Of a stretch of 64,000 nt of DNA, positions 52,034 to 60,651 are shown in pieces. The notes under the pieces are model-generated. The model did no database searches and was not told the DNA's origin. It saw only the letters and a program-made list of their open reading frames with translations. The translations under genes and the position numbers were made by a program. The first letter of the stretch is position 1, and each line of letters begins with the position of its first letter. This DNA comes from Candidatus Melainabacteria bacterium (GTDB lineage Bacteria; Cyanobacteriota; Vampirovibrionia; Obscuribacterales; Obscuribacteraceae), in contig CP064963.1 of the NCBI GenBank assembly GCA_016699165.1, positions 2,790,001 to 2,854,000 on the forward strand, given 5' to 3'.

Positions 52034-52954
52034 TCATGGTAGGCAGTCTCCGACCAGTTCGTAGGCTCTGCGGATAGCCGCTTTCTTTTGAGCGGCTGTA
52101 AGCTCCAGTTCGAGTGCGCCGATTTCATCGATGTTGAGGTCGATTACTTTCACGCCGTCAGCAGCCCAGTCGTTGAGCGTCTTGATGTTGCGAGTGGTAA
52201 TCCCACGCCAGTACTCCATGTAGCGCTTCTGCAGACGGGGAATGAACTTAGTGCAGTTCCCGTCGATGTTCACCGCTACAATTTTCCAGCAAGGGACTTT
52301 GAAGTGCCGCGCAACCACGCCAATCGGCATGCGTCCATCCCAGGTAAGCATCCCGTCGAAGAGATACATGCCCATGAATTCTACAGCACCGATAACGCCT
52401 GGGATTGCGATACTGGCACGAACAGCCAGACCAACAGGAGCAGGTTCGTCCGTAAGCTTGGTGCAAGTCCCGTTTGCCTCGTAGAGGAAAACCCCTTTGG
52501 CAGTGAAAAGGATCTGACAGCGACCCTTACCCGGAACTTCTGCAGCCGCCATAATCCAAAGCTTGGCGGGCCACACAGGCACGTACTCGTCGATAAGGTC
52601 ACCAAGCGAATGCGAGCACATGATGGCGCGCATCGGAATCACTTCGCCCGATTTCTGACCCAGATAGTGACGAATCACATTGAGCGGATGCTCAATGCGC
52701 CGGACCAGGGTTTCGAACTCATAGGCAACCATAAGCGTCATCATGCGACGCAAAGACAAATCCGCGGCATAGAATACAGCCGGAATAGTGCCTCCGCTTA
52801 CCGCCCCGATGGTTTTCCACTTGAACTTGTTGTGCAAGCCCATGATGGCACCGAGTCCTGCAATCAGCGCTTTGATACCACCACCGGAAATGACCAGGTG
52901 AAACCATCCCTTGGTCTTCTTTTCAAGGCGGGTATTAAGAACAGCGTTTTTCAT
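52034..52954 (-). CDS. Patatin-like phospholipase, divergent
   Basis: The 306-residue protein has the patatin order: glycine-rich oxyanion loop VISGGGIKAL (~21-30), the nucleophile turn IGAVSGGTIP with Ser 53, and the catalytic Asp in LFDGML (Asp 200). The usual GxSxG is AVSGG, the first Gly being Ala-Val shifted, so activity may be altered. Patatins hydrolyse phospholipids or lipid esters with a Ser-Asp dyad. AAGGAGG precedes the ATG. It is paralogous to the gene at 56308, with which it brackets the acyl-CoA ligase. Confidence 0.85.
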   Translation of the reverse strand: MKNAVLNTRLEKKTKGWFHLVISGGGIKALIAGLGAIMGLHNKFKWKTIGAVSGGTIPAVFYAADLSLRRMMTLMVAYEFETLVRRIEHPLNVIRHYLGQKSGEVIPMRAIMCSHSLGDLIDEYVPVWPAKLWIMAAAEVPGKGRCQILFTAKGVFLYEANGTCTKLTDEPAPVGLAVRASIAIPGVIGAVEFMGMYLFDGMLTWDGRMPIGVVARHFKVPCWKIVAVNIDGNCTKFIPRLQKRYMEYWRGITTRNIKTLNDWAADGVKVIDLNIDEIGALELELTAAQKKAAIRRAYELVGDCLP

Positions 52955-53296
52955 CGCCGCCTCCTTTCAGGTTAGATGTTGAACAAAATATCTCCCGCCA
53001 CCATCTACGACACCACACGAAAATGTGGAGATAACGCAGAACGAGAGTTGACTAATTGGCTTGGTGGCGTGTTACCCGGTTGAAGAGTTTGGGAGGAGAT
53101 ATAAATAAAGCTTATACAAGTCTCGAAGAAGAACACAATGAGAGAAAGGTCTTTTGACTGTGTTTTGAGGTGTTTATTTAAAATCCAAGTGTTAAATATG
53201 AGCTGTAAAGCTTAGCGTAGCTATACTCTTATTTAATGCGATTTGATTAAATGAATAGTTTTACTAATTTAAATAGTAGTGTCAACACAAAAAATG
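52955..53296 (-). promoter_or_regulatory. Leader/promoter region of the patatin-like gene
   Basis: No gene in ~340 bp. On the minus strand a long-range pairing is possible: ATCTCCC/GCCACCA near 52990-53005 with TGGTGGC (53063) and GGGAGGAGAT (53091), and a small CCACA/TGTGG hairpin lies inside. A TTAGCGTA-type motif is at 53212-53219. Confidence 0.35.
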
Positions 53297-53334
53297 AAGA
53301 GGCCAACTCGGATAAAAATCCGAATCGACCTCTC
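53297..53334 (-). terminator. Terminator of the 112-aa membrane protein gene
   Basis: AGAGGCC...TCGGAT pairs with ATCCGA...GACCTCT around AAAA; on the minus strand followed by TTTTTTGTG. Confidence 0.82.
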
Positions 53335-53357
53335 CACCGTATGTCGCTCCTAGAGCC

Positions 53358-53696
53358 TTAGCCCATCGGAGGAACGCCGCCACCACCGTCGTTGTTCGAC
53401 GGTTTGATCACGCTCAGGACGGTGAAAACAGGCATCAGCATGAGAAAGCCGAGTGCCACACCATCGAGAGTTGCCTTCATGCCGGCGATTGTCGCCGTGA
53501 CGCCGGGTGGCATGATGTGCCCACCGACGAAGACGAACGCAATCGCAGCGGTAGAGCCGAGCAAAATGAGCGCCTTGTTCATCGGCTTGTGAGCGAAGAT
53601 GATCGCCACAGCCGAACATAGCAAAGCTACGGCGAGAATCGCCACGCTCATGTAGGGCGGAAATGGTAAATTCAGCACCGAATTTAGTGCTTGCAT
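53358..53696 (-). CDS. Small three-helix membrane protein (112 aa)
   Basis: Helices are MSVAILAVALLCSAVAIIFA, ALILLGSTAAIAFVFVGGHI and LGFLMLMPVFTVLSVI, followed by an Asn/Asp/Gly-rich tail NNDGGGGVPPMG. GAAAGG precedes the ATG. The layout recalls VirB2/TrbC-type pilins or small holin-like proteins, but no type IV secretion genes are near. Function unknown. Confidence 0.68.
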   Translation of the reverse strand: MQALNSVLNLPFPPYMSVAILAVALLCSAVAIIFAHKPMNKALILLGSTAAIAFVFVGGHIMPPGVTATIAGMKATLDGVALGFLMLMPVFTVLSVIKPSNNDGGGGVPPMG

Positions 53697-53737
53697 TGGT
53701 GCTTGCCTTTCTATTTGTTTGTTGTTGCAAGCTATTG

Positions 53738-53779
53738 AAAGCGGATTAGTCCTGGGTTTAACAGGAACTAACCCGCTTC
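53738..53779 (-). terminator. Terminator of the acyl-CoA ligase gene
   Basis: AAAGCGGATTAGTCCT pairs with AGGAACTAACCCGCTT around GGGTTTAAC. On the minus strand the tail is TCAATAGC, not strongly T-rich. Confidence 0.65.
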
Positions 53780-53803
53780 TGGTGGATGTGATGGAGAGAA
53801 GAA

Positions 53804-55729
53804 TTACTTCTTGCGAGCGAAAATGGCGTCGATGAGCGCCTGATAGCGCTTCATCGCCTCTTCAGAGCGAATGCTGAGCTTGTTGGTCAGAAGCCCGTTG
53901 TCGACCGTTGCCTCGATGGGCACGATTTCGAACTGCTTGACCGTCTCATGCTGCTCGAGACCGACGTTGACGTGCTCCACGATAGCAGCCACCGCCTTGA
54001 GGATGGCGGGGTGCGCAGCGTAGTACGCAGCGTCGTTCTGACCGGAAGGCGTGGCGCCGACCAGCTTGCGAGCTTTCGCCAGATTGAGGAAGAAGAGGGC
54101 GCCGACGAAAGGCATGTTGTCGCCGACCGGAACCACGTATTGGATCAGGTCGCCGTCCTTGTAGCCCTCGAAAGCATTCTCGATCTTCTCGGTGGCCCAG
54201 TACTTGCCGCCGTCGTTCTTGTTGAGGCGTTTGACGCGCCCCTTGTAGTGCAGATAACCATCGGCATCGAACTTGCCGAGGTCGCCGGTGTTGAAGTAGC
54301 CGTCGCTATCGAAAGATTTAGCGTTTTCCTCGTCGCGTTTCCAGTACCCGGAGGTAATGCAATCGCCCTTGACGAAAATTACGCCAACCCCTTCCTCAAG
54401 ACCTTCCTTGGGAACGATCTTGAGCTCAACACAGTCGATTGGCTTCCCGAGCGAGCCAGGTTTGTTGTTTTCGGGGGTATTGACCACGATGCCGCCGCAA
54501 GTTTCGGTGGCACCATAGCCTTCAAGCAGAGTCCATCCCATGAGCGCGAAGAAATCGAGCACATCAGCGGGAATCGCAGCGCCGCCTGAGAGCATCAGAC
54601 GAACGCGGCCGCCAAGTTTGGCGCGGACCTTGCTGAAAACGAGCTTGTCGGCGATCGAACGCTTCAAGCCCGGCTTCTTCTGATTCAAGGACCAGGACAG
54701 AATCCAGGCCTTGAGCTTGGCGCCGATGCCAGAGTTCTTGGGCGACAGAGTCCGTTCGAACTCGCTGTGAGCGGAGTCGCGGATCTTGCGCCAAACCTTG
54801 GGAACGCCAAGCAGAATGGTCGGCTTGAGAGTGGTGGCAGTTTCAGCCATCTCCTCGACCGAGCAGTACGCAGACGGAACCGCGTGCCATAAGCAGAGAT
54901 ACGTGCCGTTGAGGCGCTCGTAGATGTGCGCGAGCGGCAGGTAGCCCAGATAGAAATCGTCGCTCTTGAAAGCGAATCCGTGACGCATCAAAGACGGGCA
55001 GAAGCTGGCGATGTTGCTATGACGGATGATGACACCTTTGGGGATGCCAGTCGAGCCGGAAGAGTAGACGAGAGTGGCGATGTCATCGCCGGCGATACCA
55101 AGGAAGTTCTTGGTGTTCATCATGAAGTCGAGCATGATCTCCTGCACGCGCATACGCGCCGGGAGATTGAGTGCGTCGGGATTGATGACCGCGCCGCCGA
55201 TGTGAATGTCTTCATGCTCGCACGCCTGGTAGTCGGGCGCAGCGCAGAGAGCCGAAGAGAAGAGCGCCACCGGAATTTGGGCGGATGCATCGACCTTGGC
55301 TGCCTGCTCTTCAGAGTTCGCGAGCAAGAGAATAGAGTCGGAATCCTTGAGGATGAAGTTCACCTGCTCAGGGCTCGAGTTGGGATAGATGGGAACCGTA
55401 ACCGCACCCAGAGACTGGATAGCGAGATCGGCCCAAACCCATTCGGGGCTGTTCCAGGCGAGAATTGCGACTTTGGAGCCGCGAGTGACCTCCATTTTCT
55501 GGAGGAAAATCATCATCTCAGCGACCAGATAGCCGACCGTCTGCCAGTTCAGCTTCCGATAGGGAGGCTGCTTGGCGGCGACGACGGAGGCGGTGGTCGG
55601 GTCAGCAAGACCGGCGAAGAACATGGTCTCCTGGGAGCACAGATTCTTCACCATCATGGCCGTAGCCTGAGGACGCTCGAAAACGTGCGACCAGAAGCGA
55701 CGGACTAGTGTTTCCGTAGAAGTCGTCAT
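53804..55729 (-). CDS. Long-chain acyl-CoA ligase (AMP-forming), FadD-like
   Basis: The start is taken at MTTSTETLVRRFWSHVF (55729), with GAAAGCA upstream; the frame is open to 55813. The 641-residue enzyme has the AMP-binding P-loop-like motif LVYSSGSTGIPKGV, YLPLAHIYER, GATETCGG (A5), YFNTGDLGKFDADGYLHYKG (A7/A8) and a C-terminal domain with Lys-rich NKNDGGKYWA. This pattern is that of long-chain fatty acyl-CoA synthetases: fatty acid + ATP + CoA gives acyl-CoA + AMP + PPi. No acyl-carrier domain. Strongly C/G-ending codons. It lies between two patatin-like genes. Confidence 0.92.
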   Translation of the reverse strand: MTTSTETLVRRFWSHVFERPQATAMMVKNLCSQETMFFAGLADPTTASVVAAKQPPYRKLNWQTVGYLVAEMMIFLQKMEVTRGSKVAILAWNSPEWVWADLAIQSLGAVTVPIYPNSSPEQVNFILKDSDSILLLANSEEQAAKVDASAQIPVALFSSALCAAPDYQACEHEDIHIGGAVINPDALNLPARMRVQEIMLDFMMNTKNFLGIAGDDIATLVYSSGSTGIPKGVIIRHSNIASFCPSLMRHGFAFKSDDFYLGYLPLAHIYERLNGTYLCLWHAVPSAYCSVEEMAETATTLKPTILLGVPKVWRKIRDSAHSEFERTLSPKNSGIGAKLKAWILSWSLNQKKPGLKRSIADKLVFSKVRAKLGGRVRLMLSGGAAIPADVLDFFALMGWTLLEGYGATETCGGIVVNTPENNKPGSLGKPIDCVELKIVPKEGLEEGVGVIFVKGDCITSGYWKRDEENAKSFDSDGYFNTGDLGKFDADGYLHYKGRVKRLNKNDGGKYWATEKIENAFEGYKDGDLIQYVVPVGDNMPFVGALFFLNLAKARKLVGATPSGQNDAAYYAAHPAILKAVAAIVEHVNVGLEQHETVKQFEIVPIEATVDNGLLTNKLSIRSEEAMKRYQALIDAIFARKK

Positions 55730-56307
55730 GAATGTGCTTTCTATTTTGGGTGTTAAGGTGCTTGTGCAGGTCCACATGAAGTTCATGGACGCTGCGGACC
55801 GGTACCGTGCCACTTAGGGTGGTGGCGCGGAGAGTTAGAAGTTAGATTTGAGACTGGTTGAGAGAGAGAAAGTTAGTTGATGTAGAGATGAAAGGTGCAT
55901 GAAAGCTAACTGTTCTTAAAGCTTGAATTCAAGAAGGCTTTGAACTTCGTGGCAAAAGCTTTAATAAACTGCTTTTCAAGTAAACAATAAAAAGTATCAA
56001 AAACAGTTTAACCAGCTCTAACAAAAGCCTGAAAACGTTGTCAGTACAAGAGTTTAGTGGCAGTAGTCAAGATGTTCTAACTATGATAGGTGTAACTGAT
56101 TGTGTTCGACAGTTGTTTCTGGCTGTATATGAGCTTTTTGACTAAATACTAATTTTTAGAGATTGAACATGGCAATGTGTCTCTTTTAGTATCAAGCCCC
56201 TATTTTCCTCTCGCTTCTAACAAGCTTTTACCTCAATTCAATCAAATAACTGTAAACCCCTTTTTTTGCTGAATATGCAAGGAGAGGACCAGTGTCTGGA
56301 GAACAAA
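55730..56307. promoter_or_regulatory. 578-bp divergent region between the acyl-CoA ligase and a patatin-like gene
   Basis: AT-rich and without a credible gene. It must hold both promoters, but I see no clear -35/-10 pair or operator palindrome. A run of T (56261-56267) precedes the ribosome binding region of the patatin-like gene. Confidence 0.4.
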
Positions 56308-57453
56308 ATGACCAAAAAGGTCACGACTCAGACACCGCCGCTTCCCGAACAGCTTCATCTAGCAGGTTCGAGCGGAGGTGCCAGAGCAATCTTGGCCTCC
56401 TGCGGCGTACTTCTTGCCAGCGAGCTCGCAGGCATCAAGTACAAATCGACAGGAGGAATTTCCGGCAGTGCCATCACTCTTTACGTCTATGCTAAATCAG
56501 GCAGCGCTGTAGAGAGTTTGAAAATGGCTCTTGCACTTGACTTTGGCAAATTTCTCGATACAAAGCGTGGAAATTGGTTCAAAGTATTTCTTGATCTGGC
56601 TAAGCGCCGTCACTTGAAAGGAGCTCTGGATGTCGCTCGTCGCGCACTGCGCATTCCGGACAAACCAGGCGAAGCCTTAATCAAGCGCTCTCGTCCAATT
56701 AAGGGCGTTTACAACACCGCCAAGTTCGGGCAGTTCATCCGCGAGATGGCGCTCAACTCAGACGGTGTAGAAGAGTGGCCCAAGGGCTTCTGGACATCTG
56801 CTGTGAGTGAAGATGCCGAAGTGTTCTTTACCGAACACGGAGTCTACATTTGCGGAAAAGATGGCATTCTTCGCATCCTTGACCGCAGAACGGCACCCGT
56901 CAGTGTGGCAATTCTTGCTAGCTGCGCAATTCCCGGTGTGATGGATTCCCAGCGCTTCAAGGGTCTCGATCTTTATGACGGCTTTCTGGGCAAAGGCGGA
57001 CGCTGTCCCATAGAAGTGCCATTGCGTATCTTTGGAGCACGCCATCGCGATATCGTAGCCTGCGACGTGGGTGACGACAGAAGCCGCATGGGCCTTCGCA
57101 TTGCGCGCTTCTGGCGTTGGGTGTGCGGGGACAACTGCATACCCGACATTGACGATGATTTGCCGACATTCGTTCGCAACGGTGATCCGGTCATCCATGT
57201 CGACATGGACATCCTCTTTTTCAAGACTCTTGAATTCGACCTGACCCCTGACCAGAAATGGAAAGCGGTCATGGAAGCATTCTGTCAGACCGTTGCGGTA
57301 TTCACTCGCGAAGGTCTTTTGAAAGGCGATAAGCTCAAGGCGGCAACAACAATTGCCCGTCGTTACACCAAGGAAATCCTCACTAAGGAGCTTCCCGATG
57401 GTGAACTGGCAAAACGGGTTCAGGCTCTCATGTCCTCTTACGGACTTGCTTGA
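56308..57453 (+). CDS. Patatin-like protein, divergent (paralogue of 52034-52954)
   Basis: The start is taken at MTKKVTTQTPPLPEQ (56308), 7 bp after TGGAG; earlier in-frame starts lack a site. The 381-residue protein shows LHLAGSSGGARAIL (oxyanion region), STGGISGSAITLYV with Ser 52, and LYDGFLGKGGRCPIEV with Asp 224; the same block in the paralogue is LFDGMLTWDGRMPIGV. GISGS replaces GxSxG. An insertion after the nucleophile (~75-140) is basic. Likely a lipid acyl hydrolase, or a non-enzymatic relative. Confidence 0.83.
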   Translation: MTKKVTTQTPPLPEQLHLAGSSGGARAILASCGVLLASELAGIKYKSTGGISGSAITLYVYAKSGSAVESLKMALALDFGKFLDTKRGNWFKVFLDLAKRRHLKGALDVARRALRIPDKPGEALIKRSRPIKGVYNTAKFGQFIREMALNSDGVEEWPKGFWTSAVSEDAEVFFTEHGVYICGKDGILRILDRRTAPVSVAILASCAIPGVMDSQRFKGLDLYDGFLGKGGRCPIEVPLRIFGARHRDIVACDVGDDRSRMGLRIARFWRWVCGDNCIPDIDDDLPTFVRNGDPVIHVDMDILFFKTLEFDLTPDQKWKAVMEAFCQTVAVFTREGLLKGDKLKAATTIARRYTKEILTKELPDGELAKRVQALMSSYGLA

Positions 57454-57458
57454 ATTGG

Positions 57459-57521
57459 TCTGACCGAAGTATTCCAAGCGCACAGCGTTGGAATTTACTT
57501 CGGTCAGATCCCTTTCTTTTT
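57459..57521 (+). terminator. Terminator of the second patatin-like gene
   Basis: TCTGACCGAAGTA pairs with TACTTCGGTCAGA, with an inner TTCCAA/TTGGAA stem, followed by TCCCTTTCTTTTT. The last bases of the T tract belong to the target duplication of IS copy 2. Confidence 0.92.
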
Positions 57522-57617
57522 AAATTCCTGGGTTTCTCGATGAAGCAGCAGGTTATTTTTTCTTGGTTCTGGGAACACTATATTGTATAGTTACCTACCC
57601 CGAAAGGAGAAAATGTC

Positions 57618-58100
57618 ATGCCTTATGAGTCAATGAATCTTCTCGAATTTCAACGTCGCTTCAACTCCGAAGAAGCCTGTCTTAAAGCCATTTTTGATGC
57701 ACGATGGCCTAAAGGATTTATCTGTGTTTACTGTCACCACAATGATGGAATCCGCATGGCTAGGCGCAGAACAATCCAATGCTGTGTTTGTCGTCGTCAG
57801 GTTTCAATCACATCTGGAACGGTTTTTCATCGGTCCAAAGTTCCCTTAACCACCTGGTTTTGGCTTATTTATCTCATGTCTCAAGACAAGGGAGGTATAT
57901 CAACAATGCGTGCTGCAAAGCTTCTCGGTATGCACTACACCACCGTATACAACATGATGCACAAAGTACGAGCTGCAATGCAAAATCGGCAGGAAAACAT
58001 TCTCCTGTCTGGACTTGTAGAAGTTGATGATGCATTTTTTGGAGGTAGATCTCGGGGAAAGTCGGACGGGCGTTCAGTAACAAGAAGCAAGTCTGCGTAA
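57618..58100 (+). CDS. IS1595-like transposase, N-terminal frame (copy 2)
   Basis: 160 residues: a zinc ribbon (CVYCHHNDG ... CCVCRRQ), SGTVFHRSKVPLTTWFWLIY, a helix-turn-helix (MRAAKLLGMHYTTVYNMMHK) and the first catalytic Asp region LVEVDDAFFGGRSRGK of the IS1595/ISXO2 DDE-type domain. AAAGGAG precedes the ATG. The frame stops at TAATG, where the second frame begins in the -1 register. Confidence 0.9.
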   Translation: MPYESMNLLEFQRRFNSEEACLKAIFDARWPKGFICVYCHHNDGIRMARRRTIQCCVCRRQVSITSGTVFHRSKVPLTTWFWLIYLMSQDKGGISTMRAAKLLGMHYTTVYNMMHKVRAAMQNRQENILLSGLVEVDDAFFGGRSRGKSDGRSVTRSKSA

Positions 58101-58516
58101 TGACTGAGCGCCTAAACTGCAAAGCTGGTGATGCAGCCTTCGTCGTGATGGAAAATCCAAGTGGTGATTGTCTTCAAAGTGCCGTAGAATCTCGCGTTGA
58201 ACCGATGACACACATCAGAACTGATGGGTATCACGTAAACTCCGTCCTTCATTCCGTGGCTGGTAGACTGCAAATGACGAGAATTGGAGGTCAATACGAA
58301 GAACACGGACCGCTCAAACATGTGGATAGAGCTATATCTTTGGCAAAACGATTTTTGATTGGCACTTATCATCAATACTGTTCAAGAGCTAACCTACAGC
58401 TTTTCCTTGACGAATTCTCTTTTCGATTCAATCGGCGCTACGAATGGTCGCAACTATTCGGCCGAACTCTTTTAGCGTGCATCCTGTGTGCTCCCACTCT
58501 GTATGCGCCATTCTGA
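58100..58516 (+). CDS. IS1595-like transposase, C-terminal frame (copy 2)
   Basis: 138 residues that continue the DDE-type domain: HIRTDGYHVNSVLHS (second catalytic Asp), HVDRAISLAKRFLIGTYHQY and LDEFSFRFNRRYEW, the C-terminal IS1595 signature. The ATG overlaps the stop of the first frame (TAATG). Catalytic residues are split over both frames, so activity would need -1 frameshifting or assembly of two chains. IS1595 transposases are usually one ~300-residue chain. Confidence 0.88.
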   Translation: MTERLNCKAGDAAFVVMENPSGDCLQSAVESRVEPMTHIRTDGYHVNSVLHSVAGRLQMTRIGGQYEEHGPLKHVDRAISLAKRFLIGTYHQYCSRANLQLFLDEFSFRFNRRYEWSQLFGRTLLACILCAPTLYAPF

Positions 58517-58570
58517 AACCCAGGTTTAAATTTGTTTTACTACTTCACGTAATACTACCTGGATGCACAA

Positions 58571-59353
58571 TTATTCGATTGGCGCACTGGTACTCAATCC
58601 CCAGGAAGTGAGAGTTTCTTGTTCTTCCTGACGCGACTTCACTTTTTTGAATTTAACACCAGGTCGTCCCTTGACCGCCTTTTCACATTCTGCCCAGGTT
58701 GAATAACGCTTCAATACACCGTTTATGTAGCTTAGATAAGAAACCGGACCGCCACCGCTGCTTTTAGAACTGCCACTGCTAGTAGTGCCAGAAGCACTCT
58801 TTGATTTACTCACGCTTTTCTCTGGAAGTGGCTCGTCGGCGGGTAATTGCTCTAGGTCAACAAAGTATCCATCTTTGGGACCGATATATAATCTATCTGG
58901 TTTACCCTGGGCGTATGACACCGCAATTTGGTCGCAGCGCTCGTTTCCGGGATAGCCACTATGTCCCCGGACGTATTTCCACTGGATTGTATTTGGCTTG
59001 AGGCGAGTTACCTGACGAAGTAATTCTTCCCAGTGTTCGCGATTGGCTACGTCTTTGCCTTCGGCGTTTTTCCAACCTTTGGCGCGCCAACCAAAGATCC
59101 ATTGGGTAATGCCACGAATCAAATATTGTGAGTCTGTATAAAGCAAAATTTGTGTAGGCTCAGTCAATTCCAACATCTTCAAAGCGTGAATGGCCGCTGC
59201 CATTTCCATGCGGTTGTTGGTTGTTTCGCGCACACCATCACCTAATTCATGAACGGTGTCATCTGGCATCCAGACCACACTGCCCCATCCCCCAGGACCT
59301 GGATTGCCACTGCATGCGCCATCGGTGAAAATTACTACGCTTTTCTGCATCAT
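58571..59353 (-). CDS. rnhA: Ribonuclease HI with C-terminal viroplasmin-like domain
   Basis: The start is taken at MMQKSVVIFTDGACSG (59353), with AAGG upstream; the frame extends to 59428. The RNase H core has all four acidic residues: FTDGACSGNPGPGGWG, NNRMEMAA, LYTDSQYLI and HSGYPGNERCDQIA. It cuts RNA in RNA-DNA hybrids. After a Ser/Gly-rich linker (~200-225) comes SYLSYINGVLKRYSTWAEC and VKGRPGVKFKKV, the caulimovirus-viroplasmin/RNase H1 hybrid-binding pattern, which normally stands at the N terminus of RNases H. Confidence 0.92.
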   Translation of the reverse strand: MMQKSVVIFTDGACSGNPGPGGWGSVVWMPDDTVHELGDGVRETTNNRMEMAAAIHALKMLELTEPTQILLYTDSQYLIRGITQWIFGWRAKGWKNAEGKDVANREHWEELLRQVTRLKPNTIQWKYVRGHSGYPGNERCDQIAVSYAQGKPDRLYIGPKDGYFVDLEQLPADEPLPEKSVSKSKSASGTTSSGSSKSSGGGPVSYLSYINGVLKRYSTWAECEKAVKGRPGVKFKKVKSRQEEQETLTSWGLSTSAPIE

Positions 59354-59433
59354 ACTCAGCCTTTTATTTGTTAGGGAATTAGTATAAACTGTAGTAGAGA
59401 AAAGTTTTACTAAAGAAGTGCTAAACATAAATC

Positions 59434-60648
59434 ATGTCTGATCGCAAAGTTTATCTTGTAAATGGCAGCAGGACTCCAATTGGTTCTTTTGGAAAATCTC
59501 TGCGCAGTGTTGCTGTAGAAAATCTACTTACGCACACCTTTGTGCAGACGCTGAAAAAGACAGAGTTCAATCAAGAAGAACTAGACGGCATTGTTGCAGG
59601 TCACGGTTACCAGACGCCATATGCGCCAAACACCGCAAGAGTAGCAGCACTTGCTGCAAATATAAGTGCCACTGTTCCGGCTATGACAGTGCAAAGACAA
59701 TGCGGCTCGGGTATGGAAGCGGTTCATGTAGCCTGCGAGAAAATTCTGTCTGGTCGCGGAGATGCGATGCTTGCAGGCGGAGCTGAATCGATGTCGACAA
59801 TACCTTATTTGATACCAGGTTCCTATCGTTGGAATGGCTTCGTAGCTAAAAATTTCAAACTTGCAAAACTCTGGTCGCGCCCCACATTTTTTGTGATGGC
59901 AGATAACGGCATAGCGCCTCGTCACATGCTCAAAGACATGAAGACAGTTTATATGTCAGCTACTGCTCAACGCCTTGCTGACACTTACGGCATCACTCGC
60001 GAAGAAGCGGACAAATATGCGCTTCGCTCTCAAGAATTGGCGCGCAAAGCAATTGACTCAGGTAGATTTGATGCTGAGATTGACGCTTTTCTCGTTTCAA
60101 ATCGTGGTTTCTTTTCTAAAGATGAGCACCCACGCCAGACTTCACTCGAAAAGTTGGCTAAGCTTTCGCCTGTGATGGGGCAGCGCGACATCACCGCTGG
60201 CAACAGTTCTGGTATCAATGATGGTGCGTGTAGTGTACTTGTAGTTTCAGGTGCGAAATTGCAAAAGATGGGAGCTGAACCACTTGTTCAAATTATTGAT
60301 TGGACTGTAGCTGGAGTCGATCCTGAGCAAATGGGTCTGGGACCGGTAGCAGCGATAACCAAACTGCTTGAGCGAACTGGATTGTCGCTCAAAGATATTG
60401 ATTTATTTGAAATAAACGAGGCTTTCGCGGCTCAGTATCTGGCCTGTGAAAAGCTTTTGAAACTGGATCGCGAAAAGGTAAATGTAAATGGTGGCGCAAT
60501 CGCTCTAGGTCATCCCATTGGTATGAGCGGCACAAGAGTTCTTTTAACTTTGGCCAATGAACTTAAAAATCGCAATTTAAAACGTGGCATAGCGTCGCTT
60601 TGTATTGGTGGCGGAATGGGAATTGCCACTTTGATAGAGAGAGTTTAA
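59434..60648 (+). CDS. Acetyl-CoA acyltransferase (thiolase), FadI/FadA-like
   Basis: The 404-residue thiolase has the nucleophilic Cys 90 in QRQCGSGMEA, the GAINGSGH-like NVNGGAIALGHPIGMSGTR with the catalytic His, and CIGGGMGIA with the acid/base Cys near the C terminus. It cleaves 3-ketoacyl-CoA with CoA to acetyl-CoA and a shortened acyl-CoA (or runs in reverse). The FadJ-like gene starts 3 bp downstream, so they form the beta-oxidation pair. It is divergent from rnhA. Ordinary codon usage. Confidence 0.94.
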   Translation: MSDRKVYLVNGSRTPIGSFGKSLRSVAVENLLTHTFVQTLKKTEFNQEELDGIVAGHGYQTPYAPNTARVAALAANISATVPAMTVQRQCGSGMEAVHVACEKILSGRGDAMLAGGAESMSTIPYLIPGSYRWNGFVAKNFKLAKLWSRPTFFVMADNGIAPRHMLKDMKTVYMSATAQRLADTYGITREEADKYALRSQELARKAIDSGRFDAEIDAFLVSNRGFFSKDEHPRQTSLEKLAKLSPVMGQRDITAGNSSGINDGACSVLVVSGAKLQKMGAEPLVQIIDWTVAGVDPEQMGLGPVAAITKLLERTGLSLKDIDLFEINEAFAAQYLACEKLLKLDREKVNVNGGAIALGHPIGMSGTRVLLTLANELKNRNLKRGIASLCIGGGMGIATLIERV

Positions 60649-60651
60649 ACA

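Larger units (their letters stand above)
57527..58524 (+). mobile_element. IS1595-like insertion sequence, copy 2 (998 bp)
   Basis: Same ends CCTGGGTTTC / GAAACCCAGG, with an 8-bp target duplication TTTAAATT (57519-57526 and 58525-58532). Internal promoter TTGGTT-N17-TATAGT at 57563-57591. Apart from the one-base indel, the copies appear identical, so the transposition that made one from the other was recent. Confidence 0.96.

Noticed and set aside
54000..55700. Long plus-strand frames opposite the acyl-CoA ligase
   Set aside because: The ligase motifs are complete on the minus strand; the plus-strand products have no recognisable feature.
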